Shown here piece by piece: positions 50,855 through 59,041 of a stretch of 64,000 nt of DNA. A model generated the notes under the pieces. The model did not search any database, was not told the origin of the DNA, and saw nothing but the letters and a program-made list of their open reading frames with translations. The number at the start of each line of letters is the position of its first letter. Positions within the stretch are counted from its first letter, which is position 1. Made by a program: the position numbers and the translations under genes. Source of the DNA: Streptomyces caelestis (lineage in GTDB: Bacteria > Actinomycetota > Actinomycetes > Streptomycetales > Streptomycetaceae); NCBI RefSeq assembly GCF_014205255.1, contig NZ_JACHNE010000001.1:6510001-6574000 (forward strand), read 5' to 3'.

Positions 50855-52225
50855 TTGATACCTATAAAAACGCGGATTTTCTCGCGGATAAGACGCGGGG
50901 CCACGTTCGCCGCATGGCCTCAGCCGCGCACGGTGCTGTGGGCCACGGCGGGTCTGGTGGCCCTCGGGTTTCTCATCGCGCTGGAGATCGCCGCGCGCCG
51001 CTACGGGGTGCCCGGGCCGATCATCAGTCAGGTGCAGGAGGTGATCGTCGCTCCCAAGTCCGGCTTCCTGCTGTACGCCTGCATGGCCCTGACGATGGTG
51101 GTGCTCACCCGGCGGCAACGGTTCATCGCGGTCGGTGCCGCGATCGGTATCGACGCCGTCTTTCTGGTGGTGCGGTGGGCGATCGGCGCCGATCTGAACG
51201 ACGGCCATCCCTTCGGCAACGGCGCGTTGTGGGTGATTCTGGGCTGTGCGGTCATCGCCGTCACGCGCCGCACCGGCCAGGAACGCGTCCTGCTGCTGAA
51301 AGGCGTCGGACTGGGCCTGCTGCTGCTGGCCGGCCGCAAGACCGGTGACACCTGGCTGCTCATCACCTCGAAGACCCGCCCCATGGTGCTCGACCCGTAC
51401 CTGGCGGCCGCCGACCACGCGCTGGGCAACCCGTCGTGGCTGGTGGGCCGGATCGTCACGGCCACCGGGCCGGTCGGCGCCCATGCCCTCGACTACGTCT
51501 ACGCCCAACTGGCGGTGGCCGCGGTCGTCGTCGCGCTGTACCAGCTGCGCAACGTGGCGGCGGAGCGCCGCTTCCCGCGCCATCACCTGGTGCGCACCTT
51601 CCTGGTCATCGGCCTCCTCGGGCCGGGCATCTACATGATCTTCCCGGTCGTCGGACCGATCTTCGCCTACGGCGCCGACGGCGGGCACTGGGCGGTGGCC
51701 AACCTGTGGCCGGACCTGCCGCCGCCGATCAGCGCCGCCCCGCACGAGATACCGTTCGACGAGATCACCCCCCGCAACTGCATGCCCAGCCTGCACACGG
51801 CGTGGGCCACCGCGATCTTCATCCACTCCCGCAGGGGCCCACGGGTTCTGCGATACGCGGGCACGTTCTGGCTGATCGCCACCCTCACCGCGACGCTGGG
51901 ATTCGGCTACCACTACGGCGTGGATCTCGTGGCCGGTGTGGTGTTCACGGTCACGATCGAGGCGGCCCTGCGCTCGCTCGAACGCGGCTGGGACCGAGCG
52001 GGAACCCAGCTGGTCACCTACGGAGTGGCGGTCTTCGCCGCGCTCCTGGTCTCCTATCGCTGTCTGCCGATGGAGATGGCCGAGCGCCCGTGGCTGTTCG
52101 GCCCGCTGCTCATTCTGGCGATGGCCTCGGTGATCTACGGCTACGTACGGACCACCACCCAGTGGGAGACGCAGGCCGTGCCGGCCCGGCAGTCGGAACC
52201 GGAACACGAACTGGTCAGCGGCTGA
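50855..52225 (+). CDS. PAP2-like membrane phosphatase/phosphotransferase
   Basis: Up to 456 aa; the TTG at 50855 has no ribosome site and lies in AT-rich DNA, so the true start may be internal (for example the GTG before LWATAGLVALG). About ten TM helices. The PAP2 catalytic motifs are C-terminal: PRNCMPSLHTAWA and GFGYHYGVDLVAG (the SxxxH and RxxxxxHxxxD-like set), similar to inositol-phosphorylceramide-synthase/aureobasidin-type PAP2 proteins. It probably acts on a lipid phosphate or transfers a phospho-headgroup at the outer face of the membrane. Its 3' end overlaps the convergent 124-aa gene by 11 bp. Confidence 0.82.
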   Translation: MIPIKTRIFSRIRRGATFAAWPQPRTVLWATAGLVALGFLIALEIAARRYGVPGPIISQVQEVIVAPKSGFLLYACMALTMVVLTRRQRFIAVGAAIGIDAVFLVVRWAIGADLNDGHPFGNGALWVILGCAVIAVTRRTGQERVLLLKGVGLGLLLLAGRKTGDTWLLITSKTRPMVLDPYLAAADHALGNPSWLVGRIVTATGPVGAHALDYVYAQLAVAAVVVALYQLRNVAAERRFPRHHLVRTFLVIGLLGPGIYMIFPVVGPIFAYGADGGHWAVANLWPDLPPPISAAPHEIPFDEITPRNCMPSLHTAWATAIFIHSRRGPRVLRYAGTFWLIATLTATLGFGYHYGVDLVAGVVFTVTIEAALRSLERGWDRAGTQLVTYGVAVFAALLVSYRCLPMEMAERPWLFGPLLILAMASVIYGYVRTTTQWETQAVPARQSEPEHELVSG

Positions 52226-52589
52226 GCAGGACCGTCAGGGTGCTCACCCCGCCCGCGCAGGCGAGGACGGCGCAGGCGCAGGCGGCGTGGCGGCGGAGCA
52301 GGGTGTGCCGGAGGGCCGCGTAGCGGCTCTCGTACTCCTGCCGCAGCTCCTCGGCCCGCCGGACCGTGCTGCGCAGCAGCTGACGGGTGACGTCGAGGCG
52401 CCGGCGGACGTAGTGGCAGGTGAGTTCGTCGGCCTGGGCGGTGGTCAGCCACGGCATGCGTGCGCAGAGCTCTTCGGCCTCGCGCCGGGCATCTTCCCGA
52501 TGGGCGTGCGCGAGGAGGTAGCCCTCGGCCTCGTCGGCCAGCGCGTGCCGCGGGGCGTCGTACGGCGCCTCGTGGCCGGCGCGTCTCAC
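52215..52589 (-). CDS. Small membrane protein coupled to cytochrome oxidase subunit I
   Basis: 124 aa from GTG 52589, overlapping the subunit I stop (GTGA). Mostly charged helix (YLLAHAHREDARREAEELCA, then RRRLDVTRQLLRSTVRRAEE) with one C-terminal TM helix (CACAVLACAGGVSTLTVLL). It probably lies as a tail-anchored coil on the membrane. Its coupling suggests a role with the oxidase. Unknown family. Confidence 0.75.
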   Translation of the reverse strand: MRRAGHEAPYDAPRHALADEAEGYLLAHAHREDARREAEELCARMPWLTTAQADELTCHYVRRRLDVTRQLLRSTVRRAEELRQEYESRYAALRHTLLRRHAACACAVLACAGGVSTLTVLLSR

Positions 52590-54295
52590 GGCCGTTCGCC
52601 CTTGTGCCCGGGCTCGACGACGTCGCGTTTGCCGGTGTTCTCCGCCTCGTCCAGCTGGGCCACGTCCGGATGGTGCAGGTCGAAGGCGGGGGATTCGGAG
52701 CGGATGCGCGGCAGGGTGACGAAGTTGTGCCGCGGGGGCGGACACGAGGTCGCCCACTCCAGCGAACGCCCGTACCCCCAGGGGTCGTCGACCTCGACCC
52801 GCTTGCCCTCCTGGGCGGTCTTCCACACGTTGTACAGGAACGGCAGCGTGGACAGGCCCAGCAGGAACGCGCCGATCGACGAGACGGTGTTGAGCGCGGT
52901 GAAGCCGTCCGCGGCGAGGTAGTCGGCGTAGCGGCGGGGCATGCCCTCGGCGCCCAGCCAGTGCTGCACCAGGAACGTGGTGTGGAAGCCGACGAACAGC
53001 GTCCAGAAGTGGATCTTCTCGAGGCGTTCGTCCAGCATCGTGCCGGTCATCTTCGGCCACCAGAAGCTGAAGCCGCCGAACATCGCGAACACGATCGTGC
53101 CGAAGAGCACGTAGTGGAAGTGCGCGATCACGAAGTAGGAGTCGGTCACGTGCCAGTCCAGGGGCGGCGAGCCGAGGATGACGCCGGTCAGACCGCCGAA
53201 GAGGAACGTGACCAGGAAGCCGGCCGCCCACAGCATCGGCGGCTCGAAGGACAGCGAGCCCTTCCACATGGTGCCGATCCAGTTGAAGAACTTCACCCCT
53301 GTCGGCACGGCGATCAGATACGTCATGAAGGAGAAGAACGGCAGCAGCACAGCCCCGGTGGCGAACATGTGGTGCGCCCACACCGTCACGGACAGCCCGG
53401 CGATGGCGAGCGTGGCGCCGATCAGCCCCGTGTAACCGAAGATCGGCTTGCGCGCGAAGACGGGGATGATCTCGGTGATCACGCCGAAGAACGGCAGGGC
53501 CAGGATGTACACCTCGGGGTGGCCGAAGAACCAGAACAAGTGCTGCCAGAGGACCGCCCCGCCGTTCTCCGCGTTGAACACCTGCGCCCCGAAGCGGCGG
53601 TCGGCCTCCAGCACCAGCAGCGCGGCGGCCAGCACCGGGAACGCCAGCAGCACCAGCACCGAGGTGAGCAGTACGTTCCAGGTGAAGATCGGCATCCGGA
53701 ACATGGTCATGCCGGGGGCGCGCATGCAGATGATCGTGGTGATGAAGTTGACGGAGCCGAGGATGGTGCCGAACCCGGACAGCGCCAGGCCCATGACCCA
53801 CAGGTCACCGCCGACCTGGGGAGTGCGCTCCCCACCGCTGAGCGGGGTGTAGGCGGTCCAGCCGAAGTCGGCGGCGCCCTGCGGGGTGAGCAGGCTGCCG
53901 AGCACGATCAGGCCGCCGAAGAGGAACAGCCAGTACGAGAGCATGTTCAGCCGCGGGAAAGCCACGTCCGGGGAGCCGATCTGCAACGGCATGACCGCGT
54001 TGGCGAACCCGGCGAACGTGGGCGTCGCGAACAGCAGCAGCATGATCGTGCCGTGCATGGTGAACGCCTGGTTGTACTGCTCGTTGGACAGCCACTGGAT
54101 CCCCGGCCGGGCCAGCTCCGCCCGGATGGCCATCGCCAGCGCCCCGGCGATCAGGAAGAAGCCGAACGACGTGATCAGGTACAGGTGCCCGATCTTCTTG
54201 TGGTCCGTCGTCGTCAGCCAGGAGACGATCACCTGGCCCGGGCCGCGGCGCTCCGCCGCCGGTACCGGAGCGACCGGTTCGGTATGTGTCGCCAT
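52586..54295 (-). CDS. ctaD: Cytochrome c oxidase subunit I (aa3-type)
   Basis: 569 aa, 12 TM helices. Haem and CuB ligands: FTMHGTIMLLLFATP (haem a His), WFFGHPEVYILALPFFG (CuB His, cross-linked Tyr and D-channel Glu), WAHHMFATG (CuB His pair), VIAHFHYVLFG (haem a3 and a His). A-type proton-channel residues look intact, so it should be active. No subunit II, III or caa3 genes are nearby; the essential cta cluster is normally elsewhere, so this is an extra copy, perhaps for low oxygen or development. Upstream is an acyltransferase operon on the same strand. Confidence 0.95.
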   Translation of the reverse strand: MATHTEPVAPVPAAERRGPGQVIVSWLTTTDHKKIGHLYLITSFGFFLIAGALAMAIRAELARPGIQWLSNEQYNQAFTMHGTIMLLLFATPTFAGFANAVMPLQIGSPDVAFPRLNMLSYWLFLFGGLIVLGSLLTPQGAADFGWTAYTPLSGGERTPQVGGDLWVMGLALSGFGTILGSVNFITTIICMRAPGMTMFRMPIFTWNVLLTSVLVLLAFPVLAAALLVLEADRRFGAQVFNAENGGAVLWQHLFWFFGHPEVYILALPFFGVITEIIPVFARKPIFGYTGLIGATLAIAGLSVTVWAHHMFATGAVLLPFFSFMTYLIAVPTGVKFFNWIGTMWKGSLSFEPPMLWAAGFLVTFLFGGLTGVILGSPPLDWHVTDSYFVIAHFHYVLFGTIVFAMFGGFSFWWPKMTGTMLDERLEKIHFWTLFVGFHTTFLVQHWLGAEGMPRRYADYLAADGFTALNTVSSIGAFLLGLSTLPFLYNVWKTAQEGKRVEVDDPWGYGRSLEWATSCPPPRHNFVTLPRIRSESPAFDLHHPDVAQLDEAENTGKRDVVEPGHKGERP

Positions 54296-54335
54296 GAGCT
54301 CCTCGATCGGCAGTGCGTGTCCAACTCGGCGGAAA

Positions 54336-55643
54336 CTAGTCCCGCTGATCGGGTACGGCCATCTGACGTCGGGCTTCTCTGGGCCGAACGGTCGAGTGAT
54401 CCATGCGAATGAGTGATGTTTCTTTCCTGCGCGGACGGTGTGCCCGCTTTCGGCCCCAGGCCTGGCTGGGCGCTTCGACGTAACGGTGGGTCAGCAGACA
54501 CAAGGGCAGCAGCACGGCGAAGAAGGCCGCTTCGAGGACGAGATGGTCCTGCCGCCGTCGGCCGATCGTGTGGTCGAACACGGCCAGCAGGAGCGGATGG
54601 AGCAGGTAGACCGAGTAGCTGAGCGTTCCCAGCGCGGTCAGCGTGCGCGGTGTCCGCCGGCGGCGGCACGCCAGTCCCGCTCCGAAGGTGAGCACGGCCA
54701 GCAGGAACGCCGTCATCCAGCCGCGTCGCGTGAAGTGGGTGCCGTCGCCGTACCCGTAGGCACTGGCCACCGCGCAGGCCGCCACGACGGCACCTGCACG
54801 GGCCGCGCGTCGCCAGGTGCTCTGACCGTGCTCGGCCCGGTGGACGGCGGTGCCGAGGAACATCACGGCGAGGATCACCAGGCCCTCCCAGAGGGGCACC
54901 GTGCCGTTGAAAGGAACCAGCACGAGTGCCAGGACACCGCCCAGCACGCCTCCGACCACCCGGAGTACGGGTGACCTGGCACACGCACAGCAGATGGCGA
55001 CCGCCATGGCGACCGAGGTGACCGCGACCAGCGGGCCGGTGCCGACCTTGTCCGAGAGGGCGGAGACCGGCAGCACGACCCCTGCCGCCACGCTCACGGC
55101 GGCGGCCACGGCCAGGGTGACGGCGACCGCTGCCGACCGCTGGTGCAGGCGGACCGTGAAGAGAGCGACGACCAGCAGGTAGAAGGCCATCTCGTACGAG
55201 AGCGTCCACAGGACGAGCAGGAGATTGGGTGTCCCCAACAGCTCCTGGAGCATGGTGACATGGGCGGCAGCCACTGTGACGGCGCTCTGCCGGCCGAAGT
55301 CGGGCAGCTCCGCAACGCCCAGGACACCGGCGACGAGGGCGGCCGCGACGACAGCGGCCCACAGGGGGTACACACGGAAGAGACGCCCGATCCAGAACGT
55401 CCGGACGCACCCCCGGCGTTCCAGCGAGGCGGGCACGATATAGCCGCTCACCAGGAAGAACACCATGATGCCGTATCGGCTGGTGTTGAACTCCGGCATC
55501 AGCTCCCGCCGGAGCTCCGGCATGAAGGTGTACGACGAATGGTCGAACACCACGACGAGCGCCGCGATGCCACGCAACGCGTCCAGCCAGCCCAACCGCG
55601 ACCGCCCGGCGGGCACGGCCGGACCGGGTAATCGTGACGTCAC
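54336..55643 (-). CDS. Acyltransferase 3 family membrane protein
   Basis: 435 aa from GTG 55643. The motif WLDALRGIAALVVVFDHSSY carries the catalytic His after R(G)xAA; then GYIVPASLERRG, about ten TM helices, and SYSVYLLHPLLLAVFDH near the end. It O-acylates a sugar or lipid acceptor (OafA-like). The C-terminus extends ~40 polar residues past the last helix (KRAHRPRRKE). The start overlaps the anti-sigma-like gene stop (GTGA), so it belongs to the sigma operon. Confidence 0.88.
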   Translation of the reverse strand: MTSRLPGPAVPAGRSRLGWLDALRGIAALVVVFDHSSYTFMPELRRELMPEFNTSRYGIMVFFLVSGYIVPASLERRGCVRTFWIGRLFRVYPLWAAVVAAALVAGVLGVAELPDFGRQSAVTVAAAHVTMLQELLGTPNLLLVLWTLSYEMAFYLLVVALFTVRLHQRSAAVAVTLAVAAAVSVAAGVVLPVSALSDKVGTGPLVAVTSVAMAVAICCACARSPVLRVVGGVLGGVLALVLVPFNGTVPLWEGLVILAVMFLGTAVHRAEHGQSTWRRAARAGAVVAACAVASAYGYGDGTHFTRRGWMTAFLLAVLTFGAGLACRRRRTPRTLTALGTLSYSVYLLHPLLLAVFDHTIGRRRQDHLVLEAAFFAVLLPLCLLTHRYVEAPSQAWGRKRAHRPRRKETSLIRMDHSTVRPREARRQMAVPDQRD

Positions 55644-56284
55644 CGACGCCGACCGCTTCGGACGTCAGACAGGGAGACCTTCATGGGGACGCAGGGTTCG
55701 GCCTCGCTCCGGGTCGCGTAGAACTCGACCGCGCGGGGCCGGGAGTCGCCCCGGGTGTTCTCGAATGCCAGCACGTTGCCCCGGCGCAGGGTGACGTCCC
55801 AGCCGGCCTTCACGGGGATCAGGGGACGGCCGTCGATGATCAGGGGGCGGCCATGTATGTCGGTCACCGGGGAGACCTTGCTGCGCTCACAGACGTAGCC
55901 GGAGGGGAGCAGGTCAATGGTCACCTCGATGCCCCACGGACGCACCTTCTCGGCGAGAGCTTGCTGGGCGGGGACACCGATGCTCTGCTCCATCACGGTG
56001 AGCCTGACGCTGCCGTCTCCCACCGGCTCCACCGCGTACGCCTTCGAGTCGGCCGGCGCACCGGGCACGACCACTGCGGCGAGCCAGGCCACCGCACAGG
56101 CCGCCGCGACGACCGCGGCCCGTCGAGGAGCGAGAGAGGCGAGCGGAGCGAGGAAACGGCCGAGGGAAGCCTTCGCCCCGCGCTCGCCCGACCCGGCGTC
56201 AGCCGTCCGCGTCTCGGCGCTCTCGCGCAGCCGGATCTCCCTCTTGAGCTCGTCGAGAAGACGGTCCTCGAATGTCGACCTCAT
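55640..56284 (-). CDS. Membrane-anchored protein, probable anti-sigma factor
   Basis: 214 aa. A cytoplasmic helical N-terminus (STFEDRLLDELKREIRLRES) would contact sigma, one TM helix (~54-75, AAVVAAACAVAWLAAVVVPG), and an extracytoplasmic domain (~80-214) with two Cys (YVCERSK, EPCVPMK). No zinc-binding ZAS HxxxCxxC motif. Encoded directly after the ECF sigma gene (ATGA overlap), the usual anti-sigma position. Function inferred from topology and context. Confidence 0.72.
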   Translation of the reverse strand: MRSTFEDRLLDELKREIRLRESAETRTADAGSGERGAKASLGRFLAPLASLAPRRAAVVAAACAVAWLAAVVVPGAPADSKAYAVEPVGDGSVRLTVMEQSIGVPAQQALAEKVRPWGIEVTIDLLPSGYVCERSKVSPVTDIHGRPLIIDGRPLIPVKAGWDVTLRRGNVLAFENTRGDSRPRAVEFYATRSEAEPCVPMKVSLSDVRSGRRR

Positions 56285-56943
56285 GCTCGGGCACCTCCCC
56301 TTGCGACGTGCAACAGCGACGGGTCCGGGATTCCCGCCCCCGTGGGACTCGTGGGCCTTGCCGGTGGTGGCGCGCGATCGGCCTCCGGTGCCTTGACGTC
56401 CGCCTCATGCCGCAGCGCCTTGCGCGCCCGGTGCAGCCGGACCCGGGCCGTGACCTGGCGGATGCCCAGTGCGGCCGCCGCCTCCGTGACCGTGAGCTGG
56501 TCGACCGCGATCAGCTCCAGCACGGCCTGCTCACCCTCGGGAAGGCTCGCCAGCGCGGCCAGGGCACGTCGCCCCGGGCTCTCCGCGTCGAGTCTGTCCT
56601 CGATGCGGGCGATGTCGTCGGCCTCCAGCAACCGCCGCCCGGAGAAACGCAGATCGCGTTCCGCTTCGCGGGCGACCCGGCGGCGCTCCGACGACACGAC
56701 GTTGCGGGCGATGCCGTACAGCCATGCCGTCTCGCTGCCGAGGCGGGGCCGGTAGGAGTGGGCCGAGTCGAGGACGGCGAGGAAGATCTCCGCCGTCAGG
56801 TCGGCAGCGGTGTGCGGATCGTCCACGCGCCGGGCCACGAAACGCATGACCGCGTCCACATGGCGCCGGTAGAACTCCTCGAAGACCCGCGGGTCACGTA
56901 CCGCTGCGGCGGGACCACCCCGTAACCGTTCCGCGCCATCCAC
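56281..56943 (-). CDS. ECF sigma factor
   Basis: 220 aa from GTG 56943 (GAAGGAG six bases upstream; the frame is open to 57015). Region 2 (~22-85): FEEFYRRHVDAVMRFVARRV, TAADLTAEIFLAVL, AWLYGIARNVVSSERRR. Region 4 (~125-180): ALASLPEGEQAVLELIAVDQ, LTVTEAAAALGIRQVTARVR. The C-terminal ~40 residues are a proline/alanine-rich extension. First gene of a three-gene operon with the membrane protein and acyltransferase, so envelope modification is a likely output. Confidence 0.9.
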   Translation of the reverse strand: MDGAERLRGGPAAAVRDPRVFEEFYRRHVDAVMRFVARRVDDPHTAADLTAEIFLAVLDSAHSYRPRLGSETAWLYGIARNVVSSERRRVAREAERDLRFSGRRLLEADDIARIEDRLDAESPGRRALAALASLPEGEQAVLELIAVDQLTVTEAAAALGIRQVTARVRLHRARKALRHEADVKAPEADRAPPPARPTSPTGAGIPDPSLLHVARGGARA

Positions 56944-57043
56944 AAACGACTCCTTCTCGTCGGAGGCTCCCCGGTCCTCCTCGGAGGTGCACCGGAGTCC
57001 CGTAAGGCACTTCACTTGTTCTTGGGCGCAGGCGCGAGAAGCG

Positions 57044-57259
57044 TTACAGGGGAGGCGGAATCCGTGTGAGCCAGGCGTCCAGGGGGTTCAGGCACCCCGG
57101 CAGGGCCTCGTGCAGGTCCCACCAATGGACGGCTTCGATCTCCTCGTTCGGCCGGAAGGCACGTCGACGGTCCAGGGGCTCGGCGCAACGCCCGGAGAAC
57201 AACGCGCCGTATTCGACCCGCTGGTCGACGGCGAGCGGCCGGGCTGTGTGGTCAGGCAT
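57044..57259 (-). pseudogene. Truncated NUDIX hydrolase (C-terminal part)
   Basis: 71 aa from ATG 57259. Reads VDQRVEYGALFSGRCAEPLD, then FRPNEEIEAVHWWDLHEALP and LDAWLTRIPP, the last strand and helix of a NUDIX domain. The NUDIX box GX5EX7REUXEEXGU is missing. Probably a remnant, unless the fragment is translated. Confidence 0.55.
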
Positions 57260-57428
57260 CCCCGCATGATGCCCGGCACGGTCGATTTTCCCGCGTGGCA
57301 TCGGCGGCGGTTCGGGCCGGTGACCTGATCGGATATGCGTTTGCATATCGCTGGGTGTGAATTCCGGTCTTGGACAGGGCAGTTGGCGTCTTGATCTCCT
57401 GAGCGTCATGACCCAGGAGACACATGAC

Positions 57429-58451
57429 ATGAAGGAGCCGGTCGAGCGCACCGGCCGCCGCCTCGGCCGCCGAACGGTGCTCCGCCGCGCCGCCGTGCTC
57501 GGCGCGGCCGCCCCGCTGATCCCTGCTACGGCCGGCACCGCGGCGGGTGAGAGCGGGGAGGCGAGAGAGCGCGGCCGGAGCCGTGGCCCAGCCGCCGGTT
57601 CCGTATCGTTGCGCTGGCTCGGCACCGCCGGATGGCGTATCGACGTCGGCGACCGGAGCGTTCTCTTCGACCCGTACCTCACCCGCTTCGAAACCGGCCT
57701 GTACCAGGGCGCCTTCGACCCCCGGACACCGCTGCGGACCCGGCCCGACATCGTGGACGCCCACGTCGGCCGTCCCGAGCTCGTCCTGGTCAGCCACTCC
57801 CACTGGGACCACCTCGCCGACGTGCCCCACATCGCCAAGTCCACCGGCGCGCGCGTCGTCGGCACCGAGACGACGTACCACCTGCTGGTCGCCCTGGGTG
57901 TCGACGCGGGCCAGATCTCCGTGGTGAAGGGCGGCGAGGTGCTGGACTTCGGCGGGATCGTCGTCGAGGTCGTGCCGAGCCTGCACAGCCGCAACAAGAA
58001 GTGCGCCTACTTCGCCCCGGGCACGCTGAACGCCCCGCCGGCGACGGTCCCCAGCACCATCTCGGACCTGCCGGAGGGCGACACCCTGGCGTTCCAGGTG
58101 CGGGCCGGGGACGGCGGGCCCTCGGCGTTCCTCATGGGCGCGAGCGACTTCGACGAGCGGGCGGTACGGGGACTTCGCCCCGACCTGGCGATGGTCGCCG
58201 TGCCCTCCAGCACCGTCACCCACCGGTACGTGCCTCGGCTGCTGGGCGCGCTGGACACCCCCGGTGTCGTGGTCCCCGTCCACTGGGACAACTTCGAAGT
58301 GCCGCTGAGCGGTTCGCCGGTGCGGGACCCGGCCATGGACCTGGACGCTTTCGTCGCCCAGGTCCGCGAGGTCTCCCCCGCGGCGCGAGTCGTCGTCCCG
58401 GACTACCGGACCGTGTACGACGGCACCATGCGGCCGGGAGGTTCGCGATGA
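57429..58451 (+). CDS. Tat-exported metallo-beta-lactamase-fold hydrolase
   Basis: 340 aa from ATG 57429 with AGGAGA eight bases upstream (ATG 57408 also in frame). Twin-arginine signal GRRLGRRTVLRRAAVLGAAA, cleavage near TAGTAAG. MBL core: LGTAGWRIDVGDRSVLFDPY, zinc motif HSHWDHLAD (His123...), VPSLHSRNKK, and a terminal PVHWDNFE His. It resembles UlaG/L-ascorbate-lactonase-like MBL proteins. The stop overlaps the GNAT start (ATGA). Confidence 0.88.
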   Translation: MKEPVERTGRRLGRRTVLRRAAVLGAAAPLIPATAGTAAGESGEARERGRSRGPAAGSVSLRWLGTAGWRIDVGDRSVLFDPYLTRFETGLYQGAFDPRTPLRTRPDIVDAHVGRPELVLVSHSHWDHLADVPHIAKSTGARVVGTETTYHLLVALGVDAGQISVVKGGEVLDFGGIVVEVVPSLHSRNKKCAYFAPGTLNAPPATVPSTISDLPEGDTLAFQVRAGDGGPSAFLMGASDFDERAVRGLRPDLAMVAVPSSTVTHRYVPRLLGALDTPGVVVPVHWDNFEVPLSGSPVRDPAMDLDAFVAQVREVSPAARVVVPDYRTVYDGTMRPGGSR

Positions 58452-59041
58452 CTGCATCACCCCGCCACGACGACCTGCCGGAGATCACGCGGTTGACCGT
58501 CGCGGCCACCGCATCGGCCCCCGCTCTCCTCCTGCGTCCCTGGAGGCCGGGCGACGCCACGGCCCTGGTCGGCCTCTACCGGGACGAGGCCTTGCGCCGT
58601 TGGGTGAGTGCGGTCGTGCACGACCGTGCCGGCGCGGCACGGTGGGTCCAGGACCAGCGACGCGGATGGGAAGCGGGGCACCGTTTCGCGTTCGCCATTT
58701 CGGAGGTCCGAGCGGACGGCGACGAGGGCGAGTTGGTGGGCCACGCGGTGCTCAAGAACATCACGCCCGGAGCCCCTTCGGCGGAGGTCGGTTACTGGAC
58801 CGCGGCGCATGCGCGCGGCCGGGGCGTGGCTCCCCGGTCCCTGGAGGCGCTGACGGACTGGGCCTTCACGACCTTCGCCGGCGGCGGCCTGAGCCGTCTG
58901 GAACTGCTGCACCAGGCGGACAACACGGCCTCGTGCCGCGTCGCCCTGAAGTGCGGCTACGACCTGTCCTCGCTCCTGCCGGCGGCGCCACCCGCCTTCC
59001 CTGCCGAGGGTCACGTGCACGCCCGGGCACGTGACCTCTGA
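58448..59041 (+). CDS. GNAT family N-acetyltransferase
   Basis: 197 aa. RimJ/RimL-like GNAT: LLLRPWRPGDATALVGLYRD, LVGHAVLKN, YWTAAHARGRGVAPRSLEAL (acetyl-CoA loop A, Q/RxxGxG/A), and RLELLHQADNTASCRVALKC. It probably acetylates an amine or protein N-terminus. Translationally coupled to the MBL hydrolase. The last 31 bp overlap the 3' end of the convergent SMI1/KNR4 gene. Confidence 0.87.
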   Translation: MTASPRHDDLPEITRLTVAATASAPALLLRPWRPGDATALVGLYRDEALRRWVSAVVHDRAGAARWVQDQRRGWEAGHRFAFAISEVRADGDEGELVGHAVLKNITPGAPSAEVGYWTAAHARGRGVAPRSLEALTDWAFTTFAGGGLSRLELLHQADNTASCRVALKCGYDLSSLLPAAPPAFPAEGHVHARARDL

